Assembly (NCBI RefSeq): GCF_021462225.1
Contig: NC_061804.1
Coordinates: 4,069,001-4,133,000 of the forward strand
Length of the DNA: 64,000 bases
Direction: 5' to 3'
Origin: Girardinichthys multiradiatus
Taxonomy: Eukaryota > Chordata > Actinopteri > Cyprinodontiformes > Goodeidae
A program made the translations under genes and the position numbers. Below are positions 1 to 11,704 of this stretch, one piece after another. The notes below the pieces were generated by a model. That model had not been told where the DNA came from. It made no database searches and worked only from the letters and a program-made list of their open reading frames with translations. Every line of letters starts with the position of its first letter. Position 1 is the first letter of the stretch.

Positions 1-636
1 GAAGTAAGGAAAGATTGAAAAAAGAAAGCAATAAAAAAGGATTTACACAAGAAAAAAAGGAAGGGCAGTGAGAGGCACCATATTTAGGGCTTATTCACAC
101 CAGGAAAGTCCTTCGACCTTCTTGTTCAGACGGGACCAAAAGCAGACTTTATTTTTTTTAGTCTGGTGCGGTTTGCTTTCACACTGTACTTTTTGCAAGT
201 GAACTGTAACTTGTAAACAAAGCCACACTTGTGACAATTGTTGCTCCAATTGGACAGAAATGACCAGGGTGGGGTAGAGCACATATCCAGAAATGGAGGA
301 ATTATTTTGTTTAATGTGTCTCGTGCCTTGAGATAACTGTGGCAGTTTTTTCACTAACACAGCATTTTTCGGTAGATCGCTTGAATCCCCTCTTCTTTTT
401 TTCTCGCTAAACATGCTGAACACAACTGAATTCATGTGCATCTTTTCTAGCAGTTGGGTTATGTGAGCATCTTGCCAAATATTGAGGAGGCACAGTGTCT
501 CGTCACTGCTCCAAGTCTATCCACGGCTAATAGTTGTATCATCTATTCAGTAGTAGCGTGGGCAACACTGAGTGGCAAAGGTTTGAAGGAAAAGTTTCAA
601 AAAGCCATGCCATTACCTGTATGTTTGTTCCTGCAG
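1..636. other. Hexokinase intron (upstream part)
   Basis: No coding exon was recognised. It ends in a good pyrimidine tract and CAG acceptor at 634-636. Short open frames here show no hexokinase similarity before the acceptor. Confidence 0.6.
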
Positions 637-3600
637 AGAAAGGAGACTTTCTGGCTTTAGATTTGGGTGGAACAAACTTCCGGGTGCTTCACGTCAGAGT
701 GATGGAAGAGGAGCAGAAAGTGCTGAAAATGGACAGTCAGATTTGTGCCATCCCTCAGGAAATCATGCTGGGAACCGGAGAACAGGTTTGACTCTCTGAA
801 CAAAAGAGAAACTCAAAGTGCTGTGAGCAAGGCAAAACCTAGACATACAAAAAAAACAGACATTGGATAATACAGATCAAAATAGTCCTTTGGCATTAAA
901 TGTTCAACTATAGTAAAATAAATCTGCAACGAGAGAAAGTCAGACAAAGGGATGAGAACAAGACCTGCATCTTGAGAGTAGACAGTTCTTGTGAGGTGGT
1001 AAACAATAATGGATCTCTGAACTAGGATGGAGATCGGCTATTGAGGGTTTTATATGTCGTGAGAAATTTCTACTGATTTTCTTACTTTACATAGGGATAC
1101 TATGTAAAGTAAGAAATTATCTTTTCTGTCACTCCTGTGGCAAGCCTGTAAAATAGTGCAGATAAATAAGACTGGGTGTCATCAGCAAAGCAATGAAAAC
1201 TAATATTTCCTGATGATGTCTTTCAAAGCCAGCGTGTAAAGGTACAATAAAAAAAACTGGACCGAGCTTGGAACCTTGTGGAACACCATACGTACAGTAA
1301 TTCTGCTCAAGATAGAGGATTCATTATGGATGGGGACATTCTGAAGAGGTATTCAAAGTAACAAATATCAGAATGGGGTCTGATGCAGTTCCAGAAGATT
1401 TTGGCTTCAGCTTGGCTATTAATTTAGGATTGAAATAAGAGATGTCTTCAAATCTGTAAAAGATGGGTTAAATAGAAAACTGAAGTGATAAAATAAAGTG
1501 ATTTCTAAATTAAAATTTATATTTTATAACAGATAAACTTGACAAAATGTTTTAAGTTTTCTCTCATTACCTTTATTTAATTCAGTCGTTTAAATGTTCT
1601 TGGACTTCAAGCCTGAAAAATACAACTTTTTGATCATATAGCATTTCTATTCCACAAAAAATGTTTTAAGACTAATACATACTCCCCAAGAACAACATTA
1701 TTTATTCTTTCACCGTAGATTGCAAAAAAAGAACAAAATTCTTTCTAGCCAGGACATTTCATACTCCACAAGAACTAAAGTGGTGAATTCCTGGGAAGTC
1801 CTCATAGGTCTTTCCTGCTGCAACCCACAATTTTCATAATTCTCAAATACCAAACAAGAAAAAAGACCTGCCCAGAGTGTGTGTCAAGAACAAGCTGCAG
1901 GAACTCCCAAACCAGGGCTGAGAGAGCAGAAGAAAGTTGTTTTGCTCTTGCAGCCCTGGGAGAAAGGTCACTTTTCGCTGCTGTGCTAAATATGTACTGG
2001 CATTTCAACATGTTTCTGTGGGCATGTATCCTTCCAGCTGTTTGACCACATCGCGGAGTGTCTTAGTGAATTCCTCGACTCTCAGAAGCTGAAACGACAA
2101 ACTCTTCCACTGGGTTTCACCTTCTCTTTCCCCTGTGAACAGAAAGAAATTGACAAGGTCTTTATTCCCACACACCTAAAACTCAGTGGTCTGTCACTAT
2201 TTTTCCATATGAAGACTGGTTCTACTGGTAATGTGACTTGTTTTTGATTTGTGTGAGCAGAGCATCCTGATCCACTGGACTAAAGGCTTCAACTGCTCTG
2301 GGGTGGAGGGAGAGGATGTGGTAAAGCTGCTGAAAGAGGCCATCCACAGGAGAGGGGTTGGTACTTAACGCTCACCAATCTCTACATATCCAAACTGTCA
2401 TCAGTTCAGCGGATCTTCCAAATTGTTGGCTTAGTTTGCTGTTATTGTTCTCTTCTAAATGTCACTGGTTTAAAGCTTCTCTTCATAAAATAGGTCCCAG
2501 TTTAGCATAATGTATGTCATTTTCTGTATAGGACTACGACATCGGCACAGTTGCCATGGTGAACGACACAGTGGGTACGATGATGAGCTGTGGGTACTGG
2601 GACCGGAGCTGCGAGATTGGGATGATCATTGGTAAAGAACACATCTGAATAAAACATTGAAAAGGCCCCAGAGGTGTTCTCAAATGACACTGTGGATCTA
2701 ATAAAAAAAAAAAAAAAAACAGACCAGAAGCCAAAAGAACATTAATGTTAAATTTGAAACAGAGTCCAATAATAATAATAATAATAATAATAATATCTCT
2801 ACCAACTTTACACATCAAGAGACTGAATTGTTTGCCCATTATTCATATTAGATGGAGAGCATCTGTGAACATCAATTTACAAGTCTTTTTCAACCTTTGC
2901 TGTGTCCCTCACTATGCCTGTACCAAAGTTTCAACAGAACCTTAGATTCAGTTAAATGGATTTTATTCAGGGGTATCAGAGTTCTGAAGTCTGAATACAT
3001 CACACTTCAGATTTCTATTGTTTTATTCGAATACCATGTATCTGTTTCTAAGTGCTAGAGGTGAAGGTGACTGGACTTCTTCTCTTGTTTCTTAAATACC
3101 CCTTATCCTAATGTGTAGAAATAAGTGTGTTTGTGTGAAGTGGCTGTATGTGAGTGCACGTTTGTTACCTGGAGGTGTGAGTTGAAAACAGTAGAAGGCC
3201 CTCAACAAACCCAACACCCCTTCGGAAGCCATAGGCCAGCAGAAGGGGCCCACCACTCCAGTACACGGACAACACCCCACCAACATGGGGACACCAGGGA
3301 CAGATAAACTGCGTGTCATCAGCATAAGCAATGTAAATGTTTGAAGGAGAAGATAAAAAATAAACAGAAGAGGCCCTAAGACAGTGTAGTTCACTTCCTC
3401 ATTGAAAGCTTTTTCTAAGTATCCTTTAACCCTTAAAATACAATAACTTATTATCTGACAGAAATAGATGACAGAAATCTGGTCTCAAATGATCACAAAG
3501 CAAAGATGAATACAAAGATAGTAATGGCAAAAATACCTAAAAAAATTTCCAAATAGGACACACATTGACCACAAATTAACAGACAATTACTAGAGACAAG

Positions 3601-6600
3601 CAAAACAAGCCAAATGAAACAAAGGGGACGATTCAACAAGGAAGATTGAAAAAAAAACAATGAAATATTATGATATTAACACCCACCCACACACAAAGTG
3701 CAAATCAAATGCAAAGAGACCAAGATAAAGAAAGAGAAAGTTGTCTGCCATAAACATCAGAATTAAAAAACAGTGCTCTCAGATATCTAATTCCTCTGTC
3801 TGTTGTACCACTCCTCCTCTTTGGCAGGAACGGGAACCAACGCCTGCTACATGGAGGAGATGAAGAACGTGAAGCGTGTGGAGGGTGAGGACGGACGGAT
3901 GTGCATCAACACGGAGTGGGGCGGCTTCGGAGATGACGGCTCCCTTGGAGACATCCTGACGGAGTTTGACAAGGTGGTGGACAAGACTTCAATAAACCCC
4001 GGAGTCCACATGTAGGTTTTAGCTCTCACTCAAATAGATCTGGATAAGAATTAATAAGAGTATATTTACTGATGATTTTTGAAAGTTCTAGTATTCTTTA
4101 ACTGAAACTGTTGAAAATTAAAGTTTTTATTAAATCTCGCATTTTTGACCAAAGTAAAAATTGCCAAATTTTAAGTTGCAAAACTCAACAAAAGAACTTA
4201 ACATTTGTTAATTTGTACTTAAAGTTGAGAATGCAGCTTGTTTTGCTAATAGTTTTAGTTAATAATAATAGATTGGTCACTGAACACAACAAGTAGCTAA
4301 TCTTACTGGTTTTGGAACTTGGAACTGGAATGCAGTTAAGTTGGATTCAAAGTAATTTCCAGATTCAAGTTTTAGCTCTAGAGGTAAATGGAGCACAGCC
4401 TAAGCAGCCTCCAGCACTTGTTCCTGGTTCACAGTGATCCAGCATCACACCTAAGATGCTTGTGCATACCTTTGAAATAAATACTTCTGAGGATCACTAA
4501 TGTAAGACGAAGAATTAAGGCCATTGTAGATATTGTAAAAAAATAAAAGTAACGTGGCCAAGGAGAGGTTTCTGCCAGAAAACTCAGAAATTTCTAGATT
4601 AATTTAATCAAAAAGTCATACATTTGCAAGGAAAGAAAGAGATGTTGTTCTGATACATGAAAATAACCCGAATGTGTCACTTACACTTTGGAAAATATCC
4701 AGATGGACAGGTCATACATTTACCACTTAAATTTCCAAGGGGTTCTGGGATTATTTGATGCAAATGTCTGACATTATAATTCAGAAAACTTTCAGAAAAG
4801 TATTTTTTCTTGCAAAGTTCTGACTCTAAAACTCAGGATAACCTAGTTTTAATATCATAAATGTATGCCTTTAGTCATGGAAAAATATTATTATTTCTTT
4901 CAAATTATGAAGTTTTTTGTTCTAAATATGCAAAATTAATCTAGAAAATAGTGTTTTGCCATAAAGTTGCTTCTCCATGGCTATATAAGTTTAAAAAAAA
5001 ACATTTTTATCTACAATCATCCTAATACTTTGTTGTACTTATGTCATCTCAACTTGTACCATAGTTGAACCATGTAACATAATGTTGGAATGTTCATCGT
5101 TTGGCCACCAGAGGGCAGTAGACTACAGAAACTGGGTGAGATGTTTTTCTTCCTGTCCTGACGATGTGTTGTCCTACAGCTTTGAGAAGATGATCAGTGG
5201 GATGTATTTGGGGGAAGTCGTTCGGCTGGTGCTGATAAAGCTGACGGAGGAGAAGCTGCTATTTAAAGGAGAGGCGTCTGCGGCTCTGCTTACTCCAGGA
5301 AAGTTTGAGACAAGGTTCATCTCTGAGATTGAGGAGTAAGTGTCCTTTCAATTTTTCAGAGTCCTTATTAACCAGATTATTTTCTTATTAACCTCCCTGT
5401 AATGATTTATGACTGTGTGTGTTGTTTTCTCAGGCCGGAGAATGGTCTGGAAAATGCCAAACAGATTCTGACTAAACTGAATCTGAAGTGGGATTTGGTT
5501 GATGCCCGCGTGGTGCGATTTGTCTGTGACACCATCTCTTCACGCTCTGCTCGTCTCTGTGCTGCTGCCTTGGCAACCATTGCCAACCGCATTCGTCTCA
5601 ACCGAGGGCTAGACTATCTGAAGACCACCGTAGGAGTTGATGGGACCGTGTACAGAAAACATCCAAAGTAAGAGACAAGGCAACATACTTGATTTGTTAT
5701 CATCTCTTAAAGTGATCATCAACAGTTCTCCATGGCTTCTAAAACTTTTTGAATTTTTTTCTTTCCACTTTTGCTGCTTCTCATTGAGTTTTCTAATTTC
5801 ATCACCTGATTATTTGGTATTTCTCAGAATATTGAGGAATCTTTCTTTAATGAAATCCAAAACATTCTGGCTTTAAAAAGAGTTACAGTTACTGAACATA
5901 ATTTGAAGCTCAGGTTTTTAAGAAAAGGAAAATACCAGGAACGACCATGCACAGAAATGCATCATCATTCAGTTGCACTCAAAATGTTTCATTAACAGCT
6001 ACATTATCTAGGTTTCCTGATAGCATAGATGATTATTAATATTAAGATGAACATGTCTTGTGGTGTTAGTGAAAATTATTGACATTTTGCTAATACAGTA
6101 CATTAGTCTAAAATTCAACATAAATCTCCAATAGCATTTTTTTTCTTTTATTATCAGGATGAGAATTTCATCAAACAAATTTAGATTATTCATTTGTCAC
6201 ACTCATGATTCAAGCACCAGATGCTGGACGAATCTGGTGGCATCATCTGTCCACGTCATCTTAGGGCAGAACACAAAAAGCATCAGCTGACTTGTGTAGA
6301 GCCAAGCTGGCTAACGATGTACTTTTTAGTTTTATTTGTTTAAATGGTGAAGCAGCATTTTCACTAGCAGAGATTGTCCAGTACTGTGTGATGCATTTAA
6401 TGAGACGCAAACTCTGATAAGTGCAGATAAACAATTTATTTTTGATCTGTTACAGTTTTATACATGTTGCAAAAATATAGTATAGGTTTAGGTTGGTGCT
6501 GGTGAGAAATGTGCCCACTTTTCAAGTTTTGAGTCTTTATGTTTTGATTAGAAACAGAAGGAAGAATAGGAAGCCTAGATTGACAAGCTCTGATGGATCA

Positions 6601-6935
6601 AGCATTTACTTGATGAATGCAAGCAGTCACAGGCATAAAGAGAGTCATTTACATCCTCTGCAGACTTAACCTTCCCTGAAGCAAGAGACTTCCTATGTTA
6701 CGGTCACAGCAATTTTGAATCTCTAAACATCTTGTATCTCATTGGGTTCAGTTTCAGCAAAGAGCTCCAGGCAGCAGTGCGCCTCCTCGCCCCCAAATGC
6801 GACATCAAATTCCTTGTCTCGGAGGATGGCAGCGGGAAAGGCGCCGCAATGGTTACAGCTGTGGCTCAGCGGCTGGCTCTCCAGTCACGGCTGTTGGAGG
6901 ACAGTGATGGCGAGGAGAATGGGGAAGATGAATGA
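637..6935 (+). CDS. Hexokinase, catalytic-half 3' part (8 exons; 5' part outside window)
   Basis: Phosphorylates hexoses with ATP, the first step of glycolysis. Exons by GT/AG and frame: 637-785, 2038-2157, 2261-2356, 2532-2631, 3828-4011, 5180-5335, 5434-5667, 6752-6935. The lengths 149, 120, 96, 100, 184, 156 and 234 match the conserved vertebrate hexokinase/glucokinase pattern. Motifs in order: [10 protein letters not shown] (phosphate loop), LGFTFSFP (sugar), VNDTVGTMM (catalytic Asp), [35 protein letters not shown] (second phosphate motif), [10 protein letters not shown] (adenosine). For the last exon the acceptor at 6750-6751 gives HPNFSKEL, matching the family; the AG at 6756-6757 would drop two residues. 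The exon before 637 is not in the window, so this may be the C-terminal half of a 100-kDa hexokinase or a single-half enzyme. The isozyme is not assignable. The protein ends in an unusual acidic tail ([12 protein letters not shown]). Confidence 0.93.
786..2037. other. Hexokinase intron with degraded dispersed repeat
   Basis: The donor is GTTTGA at 786 and the acceptor CCAG ends at 2037. The stretch 1000-1350 resembles a common fish dispersed repeat (about 'tgggtgtcatcagcaaagc' and neighbouring text); the family is uncertain. Nothing coding was seen. Confidence 0.45.
2768..2798. repeat. (AAT)n microsatellite
   Basis: About ten AAT/ATA triplets in the 2632-3827 hexokinase intron, shortly after a poly-A run at 2702-2719. 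Confidence 0.9.
3190..3400 (-). mobile_element. LINE reverse-transcriptase remnant in hexokinase intron
   Basis: Read on the minus strand, the segment encodes [12 protein letters not shown] and, after a frame slip, [10 protein letters not shown]. These are the LGPLLF and YADD motifs of a non-LTR reverse transcriptase. It is a short, frame-broken relic in the intron between the 2532-2631 and 3828-4011 exons. The rest of that intron (3420-3780) is A-rich with nothing recognisable. Confidence 0.6.
4012..5179. other. Hexokinase intron, no recognised element
   Basis: AT-rich intron between the 184-bp and 156-bp exons (donor GTAGGT at 4012, acceptor ACAG ending at 5179). I see no open frame or repeat that I can name. 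Confidence 0.6.
5668..6751. other. Last hexokinase intron
   Basis: Donor GTAAGA at 5668, acceptor TTCAG ending at 6751. Nothing coding was recognised. Confidence 0.6.
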
Positions 6936-7062
6936 GAGAAGCAGTTTAGGACATTTTAGGGCTACAAACAAATATTAACAATTTTAAAAACCTTGCAGTA
7001 TTTTTATTTGCAAAAGTATTATGTGAAAAAACTCATTAGATGATTTTAATACTCCTTTAACA

Positions 7063-7068
7063 AATAAA
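7063..7068 (+). terminator. Candidate hexokinase poly(A) signal AATAAA
   Basis: AATAAA lies 128 bp after the hexokinase stop codon, in AT-rich 3' flank, and is the first such hexamer downstream. The rest of the flank to 7418 holds no recognised gene. Confidence 0.6.
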
Positions 7069-8370
7069 ATGTAGATATGTTTTTTCTTTATAACAAATGT
7101 CATGCCAAAGATTGTAATCTCAAGCATACCCTTTAAAATCTGTTAATGACAATACGAAAACATATCTGGAAACATTAACTGTGTGATAAAACTGTTGTGA
7201 GAACAAACAACCAACTGGGAGGACAGTGAGTACGGGGCAATATGTGCATAAGTTTGGGAATTTGAGATTTTCAGCAATAAAAGGGAAGATCTTGTTTTTT
7301 CTTTATAATTTTGCAATGTTATAATTTGCCTGATTTCTCCAACAACAAGCCTTTGTAGATTCACAAAATATGAACAAGATGGCGTGCACATGCCACTGAC
7401 TTTCCTACAAATAAAACAATGAATTTGTCTAGAGTGACAACGGTCTCTCAAGTTATATCTCATTTTCCACAAGGGGTGGTTGAGAACTGGGAATCACTAT
7501 AAAATATACATATGAGGCTTTCAATTATGTCAGACCTTGTTGGTCCCCATTTTGCTGCAAAAATAGCCCTGACCCATCACTCCTGACTCCTCTAGACCCC
7601 TGAAGATGGGCTGTGTCATCTGGCAGCAATGTTTTAGCAGAAGATCTTTTATATTTTGAAAGAAGTGAGGTGAAAGTGAATTGGAGGCAAAGCCCCAAAC
7701 TCGTTGTGGTCCTTTAAACATTTTTGCATTGTGGTAGTAAGCATACTGGTCAAAAGTCTGGAGCCATCAGGGAACCATTTCAATTTCCCTGAATCAAATA
7801 GGCAGGTCCTTAAGGAGACCCTGTAGAACTTGACTGCGTGCTAGAGAGGCAATTCATCCATTTGATTCAGTTGTGTTGGACCTGGGGAGGAACCGCTTGT
7901 AAAGTAGAGGCACACCAGCCCTAGAGGGCATGAATTTGAGACCCCTGGTGTTGGGCAGAGTAGATATCCGTACCCTGGCAGGGATGATCAATGAATCAGA
8001 GGAGTGCTTGATAAGCTGTGTCATGTAAACATTTTACTTTGAAAAACATAGTTCTTCTTGACTTGTGTTACGTAGTGTGGTTTGCATTGATCTCCCTAAA
8101 AAAAACTGTTCGTTTAGTATCAACTCTGCAGGCCCTTTGCTAACAGATCAGGGCACCACTTGATCAGCAATAGTTAGCCAAGCAACTTTCAGTCTGTCAG
8201 GTATTGTCCTGCGAGTATCAGACCAATGTAGCATAGTATCATAGAACAATAAATAAAAGAGGGGATTCAAACTCTGGCGTTCGGTAACAGCAAGCCCTGT
8301 ACACATATACAGAATAAACATGACTTTTCTCCTTTTGGGTTAATGCTATGCATTCTGGGATTCAGGGTTT

Positions 8371-8902
8371 TGTTGAAGCACCCCCTCCGAGAGGTCTTCG
8401 GCGTGTTCGTTTATTCACCGTAAGCTGAAAGAATTCACACCCATTGAAATAACACACTCAGACACCGTTGTATTGAAGTCAAAGTACCTGGCCCAGGGGA
8501 AGCTCTCATGTGACCTGACCACACACCGAGACGACTTCGGAGCTTCTCACTGGGCTCATTGCTTTTATTAAAACACATATGAAAATGGGCAGCGCCCTGT
8601 TTACAGTTTTTTCTCACATATAGTCACGTACAAACTTTTCCTGCCTACCATATTAGGACATGTTCCTGTCTCCCAGCTGCATCCCGTATCTACTGATATA
8701 AGAAGGGAGTACTTGGCCCGTTAATCTTTTCACATCCTTTTCCCACCCCTACAGTTCTTCAGTATTTTTCTGCTTCACCACACTCAAGGCCAGGTTTGTG
8801 CAATAACAATTGTGCAGGCCCCTAACACAGGTTATACATTTTATTTCCCACACTGGTTATGAACATAATAATAATAATGCACACACATAATATATCTCCA
8901 CA
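8371..8902 (-). mobile_element. Solo LTR (532 bp), copy A only
   Basis: Begins TGTTGAAGCA and ends ATCTCCACA (TG...CA), flanked by GTTT on both sides (8367-8370, 8903-8906). The homologous place in copy B (about 36325) reads straight through as 'attcagtgttttacccatc', i.e. an empty site. AATAAA motifs lie on the minus strand, suggesting minus orientation. No internal retroviral sequence is present, so it is a recombined solo LTR that inserted after the A/B duplication. Confidence 0.75.
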
Positions 8903-8904
8903 GT

Positions 8905-9300
8905 TTTTACCCATCTCTTTTGTTTGTGTAGTTCAGTGGTTGTTCTCCATTTATGGCTGGGCCCAACAAAGGAAAAAGGGGGAAACTTGGAAGCTTGAAA
9001 ACAACATGACAGCTGTGAAGCATACGAGTGGCAGCATCATGATGTGAGGCTTTTTTGCTGCAGAAGAGACTGGTGCACATTACAAAACAGATGGCATCAC
9101 AAGGAGAGAACATTACATTAAAAATATAAAGGTAACATCTCAAAAAATAAGCAAAGTTTTTAAAGCTGTATAATCCAAATGTGAAATGTCCTCAAGCCCT
9201 CTGCCAAATTAGTTACAAAGTGGACTAACTAATAAAACATATGCCAAATTCTGAATTTAATGGTAAAATGGCAGTTTTAAAACCTCCTCTTCCCTTTTAA
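8905..9300 (+). pseudogene. Tc1-type transposase fossil (copy A)
   Basis: In broken frames it reads SGSIMM, then a stop, and the following ...TGALHYKTDGI-like and KVTSQ...KAV stretches seen in Tc1 transposases. The copy B counterpart extends through the third catalytic region. Non-functional. Confidence 0.6.
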
Positions 9301-9429
9301 CGTCCAGTTATCCTTGTTTGTTTAACAGTACCTAGGGGGGTTTAGGTTTGTCCTGCTTACTTGGAATGTGCCTTGAACGGCAGCACAATATCATCAGAGT
9401 TCCCCCCGTTTTCCATCTCACCTTTACTA

Positions 9430-10987
9430 CACTGCTCAAAAAAAGAAAGGGAACACTCAAATAACACATCCTAGATCTGAATGAACGAAATATTCTCATT
9501 GAATACTTTGTTCTGTACAAAGTTGAATGTGCTGACAACAAAATCACACAAAAATTATCAATGGAAATCAAATTTATTAACCAATGGAGGCCTGGATTTG
9601 GAGTCACCCACAAAATGAAAGTAGAAAAACACACTACAGACTGATCCAACTTTGATGTAATGTCCTTAAAACAAGTCAAAATGAGGCTCAGTATTGTGTG
9701 TGACCTCCACGTGTCTGTATGACCTCCATACAACGCCTGGACATGCTCCTGATGAGACGGCGGATGGTTTCCTGAGGGATCTCCTCCCAGACCTGGACTA
9801 AAGCATCCACCAACTCCTGGACAGTCTGTGGTGGATGGAGCGAGACATGATGTCCCAGATGTGCTCAATCGGATTCAGGTCTGAGGAACGGGCGGGCCAG
9901 TCCATAGCTTCAATGTCTTCATCTTGCAGGAACTGCTGACACATTCCAGCCACATGAGGTCTAGCATTGTCCTGCATTAGGAGGAACCCAGGGCCAACCG
10001 CACCAGAATATGGTCTCACAAGGGGTCTGAGGATCTCATCTCGGTACCTAATAGCAGTCAGGCTACCTCTGGCGATCACATGGAGGGCCGTGCTGCCCTC
10101 CAAAGAGATGCCACCCCACACCATTACTGACCCATTGCCAAATAGGTCATGCTGAAGGATGTTGCAGGCAGCAGATCTCTCTCCACGGTGTCTCCAGACT
10201 CTGTCACGTCTGTCACATGTGCTCAGTGTGAACCTGCTTTCATCTGCACCAGTGGCACCAGTGGCGAATTTGCCAATCCTGGTGTTCTCTGGCAAATGCC
10301 AAGCGTCCTGCACGGTGTTGGGCTGTGAGCACAAACCCGATTGGTGGACGTCGGGCCCTCATACCATCCTCATGGAGTCTGTTTCTAACCGTTTGTGCAG
10401 ACACATGCACATTTGTGGCCTGCTGGAGGTCATTTTGCAGGGCTCTGGCCGTGCTCCTCCTCTTCCTCCTTGCACAAAGGTGGAGGTAGCGGTCCTGCTG
10501 CTGGGTTGTTGCCCTCCTATGGCCTCCTCCACATCTCCTGGTGTACTGGCCTGTCTCCTGGTACCGCCTCCAGGCTCTGAACACTATGCTGACAGACACA
10601 GCAAACCTTCTTGCCACAGCTCGCATTGATGTGCCATCCTGGATGAGCTGCACCACCTGAGCCACTTGTGTGGGTTGTAGAGTCCGTCTCATGCTACCAC
10701 GAGTGTGAAAGCACCACCAACATTCAAAAGTGACCAAAACATCAGCCAGAAAGCATCGGTACTGAGAAGTGGTCTGTGGTCCCCACCTGCAGAACTACTC
10801 CTTTATTGAGTGTCTTGCTAATCGCCAAATATTTCCCCCTGTTGTCTATTCCATTTGCACAACAACATGTGAAATTGATTGTCAATCAGTGTTGCTTCCT
10901 AAGTGGACAGTTTGATTTCACAGAAGTTTGATTTACTTGGAGTTATATTGTGTTGTTTAAGTGTTACCTTTATTTTTTTGAGGGGTG
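9430..10987 (-). mobile_element. Tc1/mariner-superfamily transposon (1,558 bp) with 28-bp TIRs
   Basis: The left end, cactgctcaaaaaaagaaag followed by ggaacact, and the reverse complement of the right end, cacccctcaaaaaaataaag followed by gtaacact, match at 25 of 28 positions. The TA target is duplicated at 9428-9429 and 10988-10989. Copy B carries the undisrupted TA site (about 36907, 'ctatactatatggcagg'), so both ends are exact. The element contains one decayed transposase gene on the minus strand. Confidence 0.93.
9690..10737 (-). pseudogene. Decayed Tc1-type transposase
   Basis: Two overlapping frames (10737 down to 10240, then 10334 down to 9798) together cover one transposase. The N-terminal part has the paired-like helix-turn-helix region ([27 protein letters not shown]). 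The catalytic part carries [17 protein letters not shown] (first Asp), LMQDNARPH (second Asp) and SSDLNPIEHIWD (third acidic residue). The frame slips near 10240-10330 and again near 9800; after the second slip the usual C-terminal end (about 9800-9690) continues in another frame. The shifts make it inactive as it stands. Confidence 0.85.
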
Positions 10988-10989
10988 TA

Positions 10990-11704
10990 TATGGCAGGGT
11001 TTGCATACAAAAAATAAAGTAAAAAAACATCCCACAAATTAATGTAGCATTTAGAAAATATGAAAACAAATTTGTAATCTCAGCTGACCTAAACAAGAAA
11101 AGTTTAGTCTGATTGATATAACTTCCATGAAATACTTTGACTCGAAACCTGGAGATGGTGGAGTCACCTGTCACACCTCATGACACCTCATAATGCAAGA
11201 GAGACCTGGTCTCTTGTAAAAGAGATATTTCATCTCAGTGGGATTAACCTGATTAAATAAAGGCTGCATCCCCTCACCATCCTCAATTACACTGGGTCTT
11301 GGGACCTAAGATGGTTCTCACACATAGACACTGTCTGGAAGAAGGCCAGTAGATACTATACTTCCTGCAGTAACTTAGAATGCAGAATGGTTTAGACTTT
11401 TACTTTCAGGTCGGCACTATAAAGAACTATTTCCAAAAACCAGCTGTGACTCCACACCTCATGTAAGCTATTACCTCTTACTCACACATTGCGTTCATTG
11501 GGGAGGACTTCCTTCTTCCTTCTATGAATTCTCTTTAAAACAAATCTCTTCAAAGAACACCTTTTCTGGCAGATTGCATTAACCAACACAATTCCCCTTA
11601 TTTATCAGTGCATTTTAAAGTTGTTCTCTTTCTACTGTGCCTCTGAACTTCTTGTAAACAGCTGCCACACCTGATGCTGCAGATACAGTGGCTTGTAAAA
11701 GTAT
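10990..11704. repeat. Local tandem duplication, unit 1
   Basis: The block from 'tttagtctgattgatataac' (about 11101) recurs as 'agtctgattgacataac' at 11706, and the block 11266-11704 recurs at 12698-13124. Unit 1 lacks the LINE body present in unit 2 but keeps the LINE's final tail at about 11205-11265. It ends inside a Tc1 terminal repeat (11686-11705). Confidence 0.75.

Noticed and set aside
454..660. Upstream hexokinase exon at 454-636
   Set aside because: No hexokinase-like residues before the CAG acceptor at 636; the frame is intronic read-through.
9967..10629. Plus-strand frames of 62 and 156 codons at 10 kb
   Set aside because: Antisense shadows of the minus-strand Tc1 transposase.
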